This document shows, piece after piece, positions 1-8,484 of a stretch of DNA of 35,145 bases; positions within the stretch are counted from its first letter, which is position 1, and each line of letters begins with the position of its first letter. The position numbers and the translations under genes were made by a program. Source of the DNA: Hyphomicrobiales bacterium. Lineage in GTDB: Bacteria; Pseudomonadota; Alphaproteobacteria; Rhizobiales; Beijerinckiaceae. The stretch lies in assembly GCA_025358745.1 (NCBI GenBank), contig JANYIH010000136.1, positions 1 through 35,145 of the forward strand, read 5' to 3'. Under the pieces are notes generated by a model. The model worked only from the letters and a program-made list of their open reading frames with translations. It searched no databases and was not told the DNA's origin.

Positions 1-7
1 GTGACGA

Positions 8-24
8 AGCGAACCGCCTTCGCT
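8..24. other. Short perfect hairpin at the left edge
   Basis: AGCGAA and TTCGCT form a 6-bp stem around a CCGCC loop. No T-run follows, so it is not a convincing intrinsic terminator. Bases 1-92 otherwise show no gene I can support. They may contain the end of an upstream gene and hold the leader of the next gene, with a Shine-Dalgarno-like AGAGG at 81-85. Confidence 0.3.
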
Positions 25-92
25 ATAAGCCGCCGCGTTGCGGAAACCGTTTCTGCGGCGCCGAAGGGCGCGCGCTTTAAAGAGGCCATTGG

Positions 93-827
93 ATGCCGTC
101 TTATCTCGACCTCGGCGTAATCGGCGTCGTGCTTGTCTCCGCGATATTGTCGCTCATGCGCGGCTTCACCCGCGAGGTGCTGGCCATCGGCTCCTGGGTC
201 GCGGCGGCGGCGGCGGCTTATTATTTGCACCCCCATGTGACGCCCTATCTCGCGCCCTATATTCATAAGCCGATCGTGTTGCAGGCGGTGGCGGCGGCGA
301 TCGTGTTTTTCGTCACTTTGATCATCGTCTCGCTGTTCACGGTGCGGGTGTCGGACGCGATTCTCGATTCCAAGATCGGCGCGCTCGACCGTTCGCTCGG
401 CTTTGTGTTCGGCGCGGCGCGCGGTTTCCTGCTGGCGGTGGTCGCGTTCGCGATCTTCAACTGGCTGGCGGGCGAAAAGGCGCAGCCGGATTGGGTGCAG
501 AAGGCCAAGACGAGACCGATGCTGACCGACACCGCCGACAGGATAATCGCCATGCTGCCCGAGGACGCGGCGACGACGCTGGGCGCCTGGATCAAATCCA
601 AGTCCGCGCCGAGCGGCGCCGATGTTCCCGCCGACGAAACCAAGCCGGCCAACGCGACGCCCGCTCCGGCGGCGACGCCGGCGACCGCTCCGGCGGCGAC
701 GTCGGCGCCCAAAGCCCTGCCCAGCCCGAAGACCGGCGCCGCCGACCGCGACAAGCTGGATGCGCTGATCAACGGCATGGTCACGCTGCCGCCCCCTGCG
801 CCCGCGCCTTCGTTGTTGAAACCTTGA
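93..827 (+). CDS. cvpA: CvpA family inner-membrane protein
   Basis: A CvpA-family membrane protein of 244 aa; the family is linked to colicin V production and envelope homeostasis and is habitually encoded next to purF. Residues 1-130 hold about four hydrophobic segments, starting with LGVIGVVLVSAILSLMRGF followed by TREVLAIGSW, as expected for the family. The last ~75 residues form an Ala/Pro/Thr-rich low-complexity tail that is probably periplasmic or disordered and is longer than in minimal CvpA proteins. The ATG is chosen because AGAGG lies 7 bases upstream. The stop codon overlaps the TTG start of purF, so the two are likely translationally coupled. The family call is firm; the biochemical role of CvpA is not settled. 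Confidence 0.92.
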   Translation: MPSYLDLGVIGVVLVSAILSLMRGFTREVLAIGSWVAAAAAAYYLHPHVTPYLAPYIHKPIVLQAVAAAIVFFVTLIIVSLFTVRVSDAILDSKIGALDRSLGFVFGAARGFLLAVVAFAIFNWLAGEKAQPDWVQKAKTRPMLTDTADRIIAMLPEDAATTLGAWIKSKSAPSGADVPADETKPANATPAPAATPATAPAATSAPKALPSPKTGAADRDKLDALINGMVTLPPPAPAPSLLKP

Positions 828-2272
828 GCGAACCCTTCGATCTCGAAGCCGACCGGCTGCGCGAGGAATGCGGCGTGTTCGGCATTCTGGGCCACCCCCA
901 GGCCGCCGCGCTGACCGCGCTCGGGCTGCACGCGCTGCAACATCGCGGGCAGGAAGCGGCGGGCATCGTCGTGTTCGACGGCGAAAGGTTTCATTCCGAA
1001 CGCCGGCTCGGCCTGGTCGGTGATCATTTCTCCTCGGCCGCCGCTATCGAGCGGCTGCCGGGCAGCGCGGCGGTCGGCCATGTGCGCTACGCCACGACAG
1101 GGGCGACCATACTGCGGAATGTGCAACCGCTGTTCGCCGAACTCGCCGCCGGCGGCCTGGCGGTGGCGCATAACGGCAATCTCACCAATGGACTGACGCT
1201 GCGGCGCGAATTGATCGCCGACGGCGCGATCTGTCAGTCGACCTCCGACACCGAGGTCGTGCTGCTGCTCGCCGCCCGCTCGCGCAAGCGCCATATCGTC
1301 GACCGCTTCATCGAGGCGTTGCACGACATCGAAGGCGCCTATGCGCTGGTGGCGCTGACCAACAACAAACTCATCGGCGCGCGCGATCCCCTCGGCATTC
1401 GCCCGCTCGTGCTGGGCGAACTCGACGGCTGCCCGATTCTCGCCTCCGAAACCTGCGCGCTCGACATTCTCGGCGCGAAATTCGTGCGCGACGTCGAGAA
1501 CGGCGAAGTCGTCGTGATCGAGCAAGGCCGGGTCACCAGCCTGAAGCCGTTCGCGCCCCGCCCGGCCCGCCCGTGCATCTTCGAATATATCTATTTCGCC
1601 CGTCCCGACTCGGTCGTGCATGGCCGCTCGGTTTACGACGCGCGCAAGGCGATGGGAGCGCAACTCGCCCGCGAGGCGCCGGCGCTGGCCGATGTCGTCG
1701 TGCCGATCCCCGATTCCGGCGTGCCGGCCGCGCTCGGCTACGCCCAGGCGCTGAAAATTCCGTTCGAACTCGGCATTATCCGCAATCACTATGTCGGCCG
1801 CACCTTCATCCAGCCGACGCAGGCGATCCGCGAAAGCGGGGTCAAGCTCAAGCACAACGCCAACCGCGCCGTGATCGAGGGCAAGCGCATCGTGTTGATC
1901 GACGATTCGATCGTGCGCGGCACGACCAGCGTGAAGATCGTGCAGATGATGCGCGAGTCCGGCGCGCGCGAGGTGCATTTCCGCATCTCCTCGCCGCCGA
2001 TCGCCCATCCCGATTTCTACGGCATCGACACGCCCGAACGCGACAAGCTGCTGGCGGCGCGGATGTCGCTGGAGGAAATGCGCGAATTCATCGGCGCCGA
2101 CAGCCTCGCCTTCCTCACGGTGGATGGCATCTACCGCGCGATGGGATATTCAGGCCGCAACTCCGCGGCGCCGCAATTCACCGACCATTGCTTCACCGGC
2201 GACTATCCGACCCCGCTCGCCGATCTGGAGCTGGAAAGGCGCGGCCGCGGCATGCTTGCCGAAGCGTCGTGA
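824..2272 (+). CDS. purF: Amidophosphoribosyltransferase (purine step 1)
   Basis: Glutamine PRPP amidotransferase of 482 aa, which makes phosphoribosylamine from PRPP and glutamine in the first committed step of purine synthesis. The N-terminal Ntn-hydrolase domain starts at the catalytic cysteine of EECGVFGILGHPQ (Cys16), which implies removal of a 15-residue propeptide. The C-terminal phosphoribosyltransferase domain carries the PRPP loop RIVLIDDSIVRGTTS. In the CxxC-type region near the C-terminus the sequence is FTDHCFTGDYP, so only one cysteine of the pair known from Fe-S-containing PurF proteins is present; an intact 4Fe-4S cluster is doubtful. The start is TTG at 824, sharing two bases with the cvpA stop codon. 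No in-frame ATG fits better. Confidence 0.96.
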   Translation: MSEPFDLEADRLREECGVFGILGHPQAAALTALGLHALQHRGQEAAGIVVFDGERFHSERRLGLVGDHFSSAAAIERLPGSAAVGHVRYATTGATILRNVQPLFAELAAGGLAVAHNGNLTNGLTLRRELIADGAICQSTSDTEVVLLLAARSRKRHIVDRFIEALHDIEGAYALVALTNNKLIGARDPLGIRPLVLGELDGCPILASETCALDILGAKFVRDVENGEVVVIEQGRVTSLKPFAPRPARPCIFEYIYFARPDSVVHGRSVYDARKAMGAQLAREAPALADVVVPIPDSGVPAALGYAQALKIPFELGIIRNHYVGRTFIQPTQAIRESGVKLKHNANRAVIEGKRIVLIDDSIVRGTTSVKIVQMMRESGAREVHFRISSPPIAHPDFYGIDTPERDKLLAARMSLEEMREFIGADSLAFLTVDGIYRAMGYSGRNSAAPQFTDHCFTGDYPTPLADLELERRGRGMLAEAS

Positions 2273-2386
2273 CCTTGGTTACCTAGACGTAAATCTTATC
2301 GTTCGAAATGACTTATTTGGCTTGGATAAGTTCTCCATGAATTGCGATTATAAATTCCCCTAGGACAGAACCTAGAGGAACTCGGC

Positions 2387-2596
2387 TTGACCCGCCCCCA
2401 CATCAACCCGCTCGCCGATATCGACCCCCGGCTCCTCAGCGAAGCCTTCCGTCGCGCGCGCGAAAAAGCCGCCGTCACGGAAATGGATTCGGATTCCCTG
2501 CTCTCCGCCATTCTCGCCGAGGCGCGCCGAGGGACCCGCGACATGTTCGGGCTGGTGAAGGCCGCGCAGTCGGCGCCCCGACGCGACGTCGCCTGA
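2387..2596 (+). CDS. Small hypothetical protein (69 aa)
   Basis: A 69-residue charged soluble polypeptide with no family I recognise. It starts at TTG with AGAGGA about 7 bases upstream and has strongly GC-ending codons like its neighbours, which supports real coding. Most of it should be helical (PRLLSEAFRRAREKAAVTEM, then SLLSAILAEARRGTRDMFGL). No signal peptide, membrane segment or cysteine is present. It lies 114 bases after purF on the same strand and may be expressed alone. It could be a spurious ORF; conservation in related genomes would decide. Confidence 0.5.
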   Translation: MTRPHINPLADIDPRLLSEAFRRAREKAAVTEMDSDSLLSAILAEARRGTRDMFGLVKAAQSAPRRDVA

Positions 2597-2782
2597 AGCC
2601 CGATGGATCGCATCCGGCTTGACTAAGTCGCAATAACTTTGCGGCACAACAATGAAGATTGCACGGGGCGGCGACGCTCTTCTTTACAGTTCGGTTGGCT
2701 TGCGACATTGACCCGATCTTCGACTCTCACGTCGTTTTCCCCCCGCCCCGCGCTCCCGCGCGGCGCCGGTCGCGAGGCGGGC

Positions 2783-3961
2783 TTGCGCGAGGTGGACGGG
2801 GCGCTTGGCGCAAGCGGTTACCAGTCGCTGCCCCGCTGGCTCGAACAGCGCTTCCAGGCGGAAACCGGCGAGCGTCAGGCGCAGGCCCTGTTCCACGCCA
2901 GTCTGGGCGCGGCTTTGTTCTACAATGCGCAACTTTTAGCCGAATGGTCGCTGACCCCGGACGCGTTCGGTCTGGCGGCGGCGTTGCATTTCGGCCTCGT
3001 CACGCCGGCGCTGCTGGCGATCGCCGCCTTCGCGCGCGCCGCCCTCACCCCGCTACGCCGGGATCTCTTAGGCTTCGCCGTCCCCGCGCTGATCGCGTTG
3101 CAGGCGACGGCCGTCTATTTCGCCAGCGCTTCGGCCGGTTCGCCCCATTATCTCGATCTGTTGGCGGTGATCGGCATTCTCGCCAACACCAGCTTGCCGT
3201 TGAGTTCGCGGGCCTCGCTGTGGACGACGACGCTGTGTCTGGCGCTGCTCGCCTTGCTCGCCAACACCCCGAATGGCGCTCCCGCGCAACTCTATGCGAG
3301 CAGTCTGACCCCCAGCGTCCTCTGCGTGATGATGACGCTCTATTCCGCAATCAAGCGCAACAACGAAGCCCGCCGGTCCTATCTGCTCGATCTGCGGCAC
3401 CGCCTGCGGATCGACGAGGTCGGCGCGGAGGCGCGGCACGATCCGCTTACGGGCCTGGCCAACCGCCGCCGGCTTGAAGAAGCGGCCCGGGGGCTGTGGG
3501 CCAAAGACAGCGGGCATGTGTCGCCGATCTCGATCATCCTGTACGATGTCGATCGCTTCAAATCGTACAACGACCTCTACGGCCATCAGGCCGGCGACGA
3601 ATGCCTGCGCCAGGTCGCCGCCTGCGCGCTGGCGGAGATCGGCGCGGACGACGACGTAGCCGCCCGCTACGGCGGCGAGGAGTTCATCCTCCTGTTGCCG
3701 CGCACGCCGCTGGACGAAGCGCGCCGCGCGGCCGAGCGGTTGCGCGCGGCGGTGGCGGCGCTGCGAATTCCCCATTCCGGCGGCGAGGAGCTAGGCGTCG
3801 TCACCGCCAGTTTCGGCGTCGCCAGCGCCGACAGCGCGCATTGCCGCTTCGAGGCGCTGACCGCCGAAGCCGACGCCGCGCTGTACCGGGCCAAACGCAG
3901 CGGCCGCAATCGCGTGGTCGCCGCCAGTGTCGGCCTGCCAAAAGGGCCGAAGGCGGCCTGA
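2783..3961 (+). CDS. Membrane-anchored GGDEF diguanylate cyclase
   Basis: A probable diguanylate cyclase that makes c-di-GMP from two GTP. The N-terminal half has about five to six hydrophobic segments (from AALHFGLVTPALLAIAAFAR to TPSVLCVMMTLYSAI), so it is a membrane sensor without a recognised ligand domain. The catalytic domain begins at DPLTGLANRRRLEE, continues with LYDVDRFKSYNDLYGHQAGD and has the active-site motif RYGGEEF, so catalysis is expected. The inhibitory RxxD I-site that normally ends five residues before GGEEF reads ADDD, so the arginine is missing. Start choice is uncertain: TTG 2783 has GAGG just upstream. GTG 2792 and TTG 2639 are in frame, but the stretch from 2639 looks non-conserved. 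The gene stands alone between intergenic regions. Confidence 0.88.
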   Translation: MREVDGALGASGYQSLPRWLEQRFQAETGERQAQALFHASLGAALFYNAQLLAEWSLTPDAFGLAAALHFGLVTPALLAIAAFARAALTPLRRDLLGFAVPALIALQATAVYFASASAGSPHYLDLLAVIGILANTSLPLSSRASLWTTTLCLALLALLANTPNGAPAQLYASSLTPSVLCVMMTLYSAIKRNNEARRSYLLDLRHRLRIDEVGAEARHDPLTGLANRRRLEEAARGLWAKDSGHVSPISIILYDVDRFKSYNDLYGHQAGDECLRQVAACALAEIGADDDVAARYGGEEFILLLPRTPLDEARRAAERLRAAVAALRIPHSGGEELGVVTASFGVASADSAHCRFEALTAEADAALYRAKRSGRNRVVAASVGLPKGPKAA

Positions 3962-4019
3962 GCCGCTTGCGTGTCGCCCGCCCTGTCGCCATGCTTGGGC
4001 GCCAGGGAGACTATCTTTC

Positions 4020-4934
4020 ATGACGACACGCCGCTTCGCGCCCGAGATCTTTCACAACGTGCTGGGCGCGCTCGAGCCCGTCGCGCGCTTCGCCAATGGC
4101 GAGAGGGTCATCGTCGAGACGGTCGACGCCTGGGGCTTTGATAAGTCCGGCGTGCGCCGCCAGACGCCGCCCAATCCGATGAGCGGACCCTTCTACATCG
4201 AGGACGCCGAGCCCGGCGACACGCTCGCCGTCCGCATCGAGGCCATGACCGCCAATCGCGACGAGGGCTGGACCTTCGGCCCCGCAGCGACCAACGTCGT
4301 CGACCCCGCCTACGCCGCCAGCCTGCCCAAACGCGAGCGCGTGCTGTGGCGGCTCGACCGCGAGGCGGGAACGGCGCGGCTGATCGACCCGCCCGCCGCG
4401 CTGGCGCGGTTCGAGGTCGCCTTCGCGCCGATGCTCGGTTGTTTCGGCGTCGCGCCGCCGTTGGGTCAGGCGATCTCCACCGCGACCAGTGGGGCCTATG
4501 GCGGCAACATGGACTACCGCCGCTTCGGGCCGGGGACGACCGCCTATTTCCCCGTGTTCGCACCCGGCGCGTTGCTATTTCTGGGCGACGGGCATTTTTG
4601 CCAAGGCGACGGCGAGATCGTCGGCACCGGGATCGAGACCTCGTTCGAGGTCGAACTCACCGTCACGGTGCAGAAAGGGCGCAAGATCGGCTGGCCGCGC
4701 GGCGAGACGCGGGATTGCCTGTTCACCCTCGGCAACGCGCGGCCTCTCGATCAGGCGCTGCAACACGCCACGACCGAAATGATCGCCTGGCTCGGGCAGG
4801 AATTCGGGCTCGATCCGCTGGCGGCGAGCCATCTCCTGGGGCAGACGGTGCGCTACGACGTCGCCAACGTGTTCAACCCCGCCTATTCCGTCGCCTGCCG
4901 GCTGCACAAGAGCGTGCTCGCCGCGCTCGCTTGA
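4020..4934 (+). CDS. Acetamidase/formamidase family protein
   Basis: A 304-aa member of the FmdA/AmdA family, which hydrolyses short-chain amides (formamide, acetamide) to ammonia and the acid. Family hallmarks are visible: GPFYIEDAEPGDTLAVRIEA near residue 60, MLGCFGVAP, GGNMDYRR and the metal-site-like GDGHFCQGDGEIVGTGIE. The length matches the short form of the family. Start ATG 4020 has AGGGAGA upstream. Its TGA overlaps the ATG of the TetR gene by one base (TGATG), so the two are coupled and the regulator probably controls this gene. Substrate cannot be told from sequence; small amides used as nitrogen source are the family expectation. It is likely cytoplasmic, with no signal peptide. 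Confidence 0.88.
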   Translation: MTTRRFAPEIFHNVLGALEPVARFANGERVIVETVDAWGFDKSGVRRQTPPNPMSGPFYIEDAEPGDTLAVRIEAMTANRDEGWTFGPAATNVVDPAYAASLPKRERVLWRLDREAGTARLIDPPAALARFEVAFAPMLGCFGVAPPLGQAISTATSGAYGGNMDYRRFGPGTTAYFPVFAPGALLFLGDGHFCQGDGEIVGTGIETSFEVELTVTVQKGRKIGWPRGETRDCLFTLGNARPLDQALQHATTEMIAWLGQEFGLDPLAASHLLGQTVRYDVANVFNPAYSVACRLHKSVLAALA

Positions 4935-5548
4935 TGATCCGGCCGCGCCTTTCCGCGCCCGAGCCGGTCGAGAGCCGGATTCTCGCCCTCGCCGCCGATC
5001 ATGTGCGCCGCTTCGGCGCCGCGCGGGTGACTGTCGTGGGGGTCGCGGCGGACGCGGGCATGACGCACGCCAATGTCTACCGCTATTTCCCCTCGAAAGC
5101 CGCGCTGCTGGAGGAGATCACCGCCGCCTGGCTGCGCCCGCTGGAGGCGAAGTTGCGCGAGGCGGCCGACGGCGCCGACCCGGCCTACGACAAGCTGGAG
5201 CGCATGTTGCTCGCCGTGCATCGCGCCTATCGCGAAAAACTCGACGACGACCCCGCCGTGTTCGACCTTTTGATCGATTCCCTCAGCAAGGAACGCCCCG
5301 CCGCGCGAAAACACCGCGCGCGGGTGCAATCGGAAATGCAGCGCGTGGTGGAGGAAGGCGTCGCCTCGGGGGCCTTCGCCATGGCCGATCGGCGGCGCGC
5401 GCTGGCTTTGGTGTTCGACGCCAGCCACCGGTTCATCCACCCCCTCGCCATGCGGCTCGATCGCGCGGCTTCCGCGCCGGCGCTGGCGCAGAGGTTCGAG
5501 CGCATCTTGTCGATGACCCTGCGCGCGCTGCGCACGGGACGCGCCTGA
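4934..5548 (+). CDS. TetR family transcriptional regulator
   Basis: A 204-aa TetR-type repressor. The N-terminal DNA-binding domain is clear: ILALAADHVRRFGAARVTVV, then VAADAGMTHANVYRYFPSKA as the helix-turn-helix, then ALLEEITAAW. The C-terminal ~140 residues form an alpha-helical ligand-binding region of unknown specificity. Start ATG 4934 overlaps the amidase stop by one base. This operon position suggests regulation of the amidase, possibly with an amide or its breakdown product as ligand; that is inference. An inverted repeat downstream at 5601-5630 could be a target but is not in the usual autoregulatory place, so the link is weak. Confidence 0.9.
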   Translation: MIRPRLSAPEPVESRILALAADHVRRFGAARVTVVGVAADAGMTHANVYRYFPSKAALLEEITAAWLRPLEAKLREAADGADPAYDKLERMLLAVHRAYREKLDDDPAVFDLLIDSLSKERPAARKHRARVQSEMQRVVEEGVASGAFAMADRRRALALVFDASHRFIHPLAMRLDRAASAPALAQRFERILSMTLRALRTGRA

Positions 5549-5567
5549 TCCCGCGCTGCGCAGAGCT

Positions 5568-5573
5568 GGTATA
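5568..5573 (+). promoter_or_regulatory. Candidate extended -10 promoter (TGgTATAAT)
   Basis: A perfect TATAAT preceded by TG and one spacer base, the extended -10 arrangement that needs no good -35. No TTGACA-like -35 is seen at 17 bases. In a GC-rich genome a perfect hexamer stands out. It would give an RNA starting near 5580 with a leader of about 120 bases before the propeller gene at 5703. Confidence 0.45.
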
Positions 5574-5600
5574 ATGTGAAAAACGCTACGGCGGCGGCCC

Positions 5601-5630
5601 GATTTGCTAGCTTATGAACAGTTTAGCAAT
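5601..5630. promoter_or_regulatory. Inverted repeat upstream of propeller gene
   Basis: ATTTGCTA at 5601-5608 and TAGCAATT at 5623-5630 are inverted with one mismatch and a 14-base spacer. They lie just downstream of the candidate promoter in an AT-richer patch. This could be an operator or a leader hairpin. It is not followed by a T-run. Confidence 0.35.
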
Positions 5631-5702
5631 TGTGGCCGTTCATTCCTCGTTCATCGGCCGGTCATCTGCGTCGGCGCATAGGCGGCCAAAGGAGCTGTCG
5701 GC

Positions 5703-7085
5703 TTGCATTCGAGACTTGGATATCACGCTTGGTTGGGCGGAGTTTTGGCCGCGCTGATGGGCGTGGGCGCGTTTTTCGCGCATCAGGGCGCGCAATCCTT
5801 CACAATGCCGGATTGGTGCGGCGGCGTGCGGCCCTGCCCGCCCCCGTGCCTGGGTGCGCCTGAAGTCGCGGGCGAGCCGGCCGAATTCGTCCAGCTCGCC
5901 CGCTACGAGCTGAGCCCGCGCTGGCGTCGCCCCGCTCGTGTGTGGACGCGGCCGCAATGGCGCGTCGCTCGGCCCGTTTGGCGGCCCATAGTCGCGCCCA
6001 TCGAACTGTCGCCCGCGAATTTGTCGATGCCGGCGCTGCCCGATCCCAAGAACGTCTATTCCGAAATCGCGCCCGACAAGTTCAGCCCCGCCACCGCAGG
6101 CGCGCTGTCGAGGGTCTACGCGCCCAATCTGACAACGGGTCGCGTCGACGTGATCGATCCCGCCACCTTCACCGTCGTCGACAGCTATCGCGCGGTGCCG
6201 AGCCCGCAGCATATCGTGCCGTCGTGGGATTTGCAGACGCTGTGGGTCTCCGGCGACATCAGCTACACCGGCGGCCACGCCTCTGTTGCGCCGATCGACC
6301 CCAGGACCGGCAAGATGGGGGCGCCGATCTCGGTGCCCGATTCCTACAACATGTATTTCACCCCCGACGGACGCTCGGCGATCCTGGTCGCCGAGGCCAA
6401 GCGACGGCTGGAGTTCCGCGATCCCAGGACGATGGCGTTGCAGACCTATGTCGTCGTGCCCGAATGCGCCGGGATCAACCACGCCGATTTCGCGCTCGAC
6501 GGCTCCTACGCCATCTTCACCTGCGAATTCAGCGACCGGCTCGCCAAGATCGACCTCGTGCATCACAAGGTCGCGGCCATGTTGCCGTTGAGCCCCAAGC
6601 ACATCCCGCAGGACATCCGCGTCGCGCCCGACGGTTCCGCCTTTTACGTCGCCGACATGTTGCAGGACGGGCTGATCGTCATCGACGGCGACGCCTTCAC
6701 CGAGACCGGCTTCATCAAATCCGGCGTGGGGAGCCACGGCCTCTATCCCAGCCGCGACGGCAAAAAGCTCTACATCTCCAATCGCGGCACGCACAATCTG
6801 GCCGGCGTGGCGAAGGGCGACGGCAGCGTCTCGGTGATGGATTTCGCGACGCGCAGAATCGAGGCGACCTGGAGCATTCCCGGCGGGGGCAGCCCCGACA
6901 TGGGCAATGTCAGCGCCGACGGCAAATGGCTGTGGCTGTCGGGCCGCTACGACGGCGTCGTCTATGCGTTCAACACACAGGACGGGTCGGTCAAGACGAT
7001 CCCCGTCGGGGGGATGCCGCACGGGTTGACGGTGTGGCCGCAGCCGGGGCGCTACTCGCTCGGGCATACGGGGAATATGCGGTAG
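5703..7085 (+). CDS. Exported YVTN-type beta-propeller protein
   Basis: A 460-aa protein with a signal or anchor segment (LGGVLAALMGVGAFFAHQGA) and a Pro/Arg-rich linker with C-x(5)-C-x(3)-C near residues 39-49. From about residue 130 it has repeated beta-propeller blades, for example GRVDVIDPATFTVVDSYRA, FTPDGRSAILVAEAKRRLEF, VAPDGSAFYVADMLQDGLIV and SADGKWLWLSGRYDGVVYAF. These match the YVTN/YncE-like class of periplasmic propellers, which mostly act in binding or as partners of redox enzymes; no catalytic residues can be assigned. TTG 5703 is chosen because AAAGGAG lies 8 bases upstream. The gene is flanked by non-coding DNA on both sides and looks monocistronic. Function unknown. Confidence 0.82.
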   Translation: MHSRLGYHAWLGGVLAALMGVGAFFAHQGAQSFTMPDWCGGVRPCPPPCLGAPEVAGEPAEFVQLARYELSPRWRRPARVWTRPQWRVARPVWRPIVAPIELSPANLSMPALPDPKNVYSEIAPDKFSPATAGALSRVYAPNLTTGRVDVIDPATFTVVDSYRAVPSPQHIVPSWDLQTLWVSGDISYTGGHASVAPIDPRTGKMGAPISVPDSYNMYFTPDGRSAILVAEAKRRLEFRDPRTMALQTYVVVPECAGINHADFALDGSYAIFTCEFSDRLAKIDLVHHKVAAMLPLSPKHIPQDIRVAPDGSAFYVADMLQDGLIVIDGDAFTETGFIKSGVGSHGLYPSRDGKKLYISNRGTHNLAGVAKGDGSVSVMDFATRRIEATWSIPGGGSPDMGNVSADGKWLWLSGRYDGVVYAFNTQDGSVKTIPVGGMPHGLTVWPQPGRYSLGHTGNMR

Positions 7086-7114
7086 CGCGCCGCCACGAAC
7101 GCGTGATTTCCGCT

Positions 7115-7120
7115 TATACT
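7115..7120 (+). promoter_or_regulatory. Possible -10 element (TATACT)
   Basis: TATACT lies in the 100-base gap between the propeller gene and the peptidoglycan-binding gene, 65 bases before the latter's start. No clear -35 is seen. Weak evidence, listed only as a candidate. Confidence 0.25.
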
Positions 7121-7185
7121 CGCTCTGCTTTTTGTCCTCGCCGTACCGTAATGGAATATAGACGTTCATCGGTGCGGAGGCGGCG

Positions 7186-8427
7186 TTGGCTCTGAAATCG
7201 CGGCTGTTCAGCAACGACCCGAAGCTCGAAGCGGCCGCCACGGCCGATTCCGGCCACATCTTGCAGGGCGCGCGCGGCCCGCACGTCGGCAAGATCCAGA
7301 AGGCGCTGAATCTCCTGATCAACGCCGGCCTCGCCGTCGACGAGCAATATGGACCGCGCACCGCCGCGGCGGTGGCCGAATTCAAGCGACGGCAGAAGCC
7401 GCCGATCCTCAATTTCAAGGGCCAGATCGACGACATCGTCGGCATCAAGACCATGGCGGCGCTCGACGCGGCCGTGGCGGCGATCGAGGAGAACGAGCCT
7501 GGCGAAATCACCTCGCTGTTCCCGCCGCCGCTGTCGAAGGCGGCGCAGGCGACAACCCCCTCGCCGATCCCCCTCGCTCCCACGCGGCTGCGCCTGGGTT
7601 TCGCGATCGGCGACGGCGGCCCCGGGCAGGCGGCGCTGACCGACCTCGTCGCGGCTCCCGTCACTCAGACGGTCGTCGTGCCACCCATCCGCTCGGCTTT
7701 CATCCAGACCACGCATTTCCAGGGCGGCGTGCTGGTGTTCTCGGAACCGTCCGGTCAGAATGCTTTAAAAGCGCTGACGAAGATTCTCACCGGCGCCAAC
7801 ATCCGCGAGAGCGGCAAGTTGCAGAACGCCGACATCGGCGCCGACGTCGACAAATTCAGCTATCGCACCTTCGGGGAATGCGGCGTCGTGAAGGCGCAAG
7901 CGGTCGGCCCGGGGGCCAAGAAATCCGGCCTGGTCGACATCCTCATCCTCGTCTCGCAGTCTTCCTACACCGACGAGCCTGTGCACCCCGTCGATACGAC
8001 GCTGCCGCTGGGCATCGTCTCCACCGAGGGGACACCGCTCAATCCGTTGCCCGGAAGAAAGATCAACATCTTTGGCCGCGGCGAGAGCAACGGCTTCGAG
8101 AATTATTCCAGCAGCATCCCGTTCTGCAACGACTCCGGCCCCAACACGAAACCCTGGACCGACGACCCGCGCAAGCCGAGCCCGGGCATCCCGGATGGGT
8201 CGGTGATGAACATCTGCATTCGCGGCAGCCCGATCTTCCCGATCACCATTTCCGAGATGAAGAGGATCGCCGCTAAAGGCTGTCGCGTGACTTTCGGATC
8301 TCCAAGCATATCCGAGATAAACAAGATGAAAGACGGTTTTCCGGACGGAGCGGCGGCCGACTATAAGATCGACCGGAAGAGCGTCAACACCTCAGTGGGA
8401 AATATCCTCGTGTTCGAGATCAAATAG
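7186..8427 (+). CDS. Peptidoglycan-binding-domain protein, C-terminus unknown
   Basis: A 413-aa protein. Residues ~20-100 (HILQGARGPHVGKIQKALNL, then YGPRTAAAVAEFKRRQ and GIKTMAALDAAVAA) form a PG_binding_1 domain, which usually targets proteins to cell-wall or glycan polymers. A Pro/Ala linker follows, then about 230 residues I do not recognise, containing FGECGVVKAQAVGPGAKKSG, NIFGRGESNGFENYSSSIPF and a Ser/Lys-rich end. No hydrolase motif, signal peptide or membrane segment is visible. Export, if any, would need another route. The last ~50 codons are less GC-rich than the rest. Start TTG 7186 follows GGAGG. It converges with the GT2 gene. It might be a secreted wall-associated or phage-tail-like effector, but that is only a thought. 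Confidence 0.75.
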   Translation: MALKSRLFSNDPKLEAAATADSGHILQGARGPHVGKIQKALNLLINAGLAVDEQYGPRTAAAVAEFKRRQKPPILNFKGQIDDIVGIKTMAALDAAVAAIEENEPGEITSLFPPPLSKAAQATTPSPIPLAPTRLRLGFAIGDGGPGQAALTDLVAAPVTQTVVVPPIRSAFIQTTHFQGGVLVFSEPSGQNALKALTKILTGANIRESGKLQNADIGADVDKFSYRTFGECGVVKAQAVGPGAKKSGLVDILILVSQSSYTDEPVHPVDTTLPLGIVSTEGTPLNPLPGRKINIFGRGESNGFENYSSSIPFCNDSGPNTKPWTDDPRKPSPGIPDGSVMNICIRGSPIFPITISEMKRIAAKGCRVTFGSPSISEINKMKDGFPDGAAADYKIDRKSVNTSVGNILVFEIK

Positions 8428-8463
8428 CCGCGCCGCGCGACTTCGACGGCCGCCGAAGCCGCG

Positions 8464-8484
8464 AAAAAACCCGGCGACCGCCGG
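8464..8484 (-). terminator. Intrinsic terminator of the GT2 gene
   Basis: Read on the minus strand, CCGGC-GGTC-GCCGG is followed by G and six T residues. The hairpin begins directly after the stop codon of the glycosyltransferase gene. A textbook rho-independent terminator; the opposing gene ends 37 bases away. Confidence 0.75.

Noticed and set aside
263-2008. Long minus-strand open frame opposite cvpA-purF
   Set aside because: Its translation is rich in Arg/His/Gly/Ala without any domain, as expected from the antisense of a GC-rich gene; purF on the other strand is certain.
2351-2380. CCTAGG...CCTAG repeats after purF as a terminator
   Set aside because: The unit is itself palindromic, so the copies give only a very short stem, and no T-run follows.
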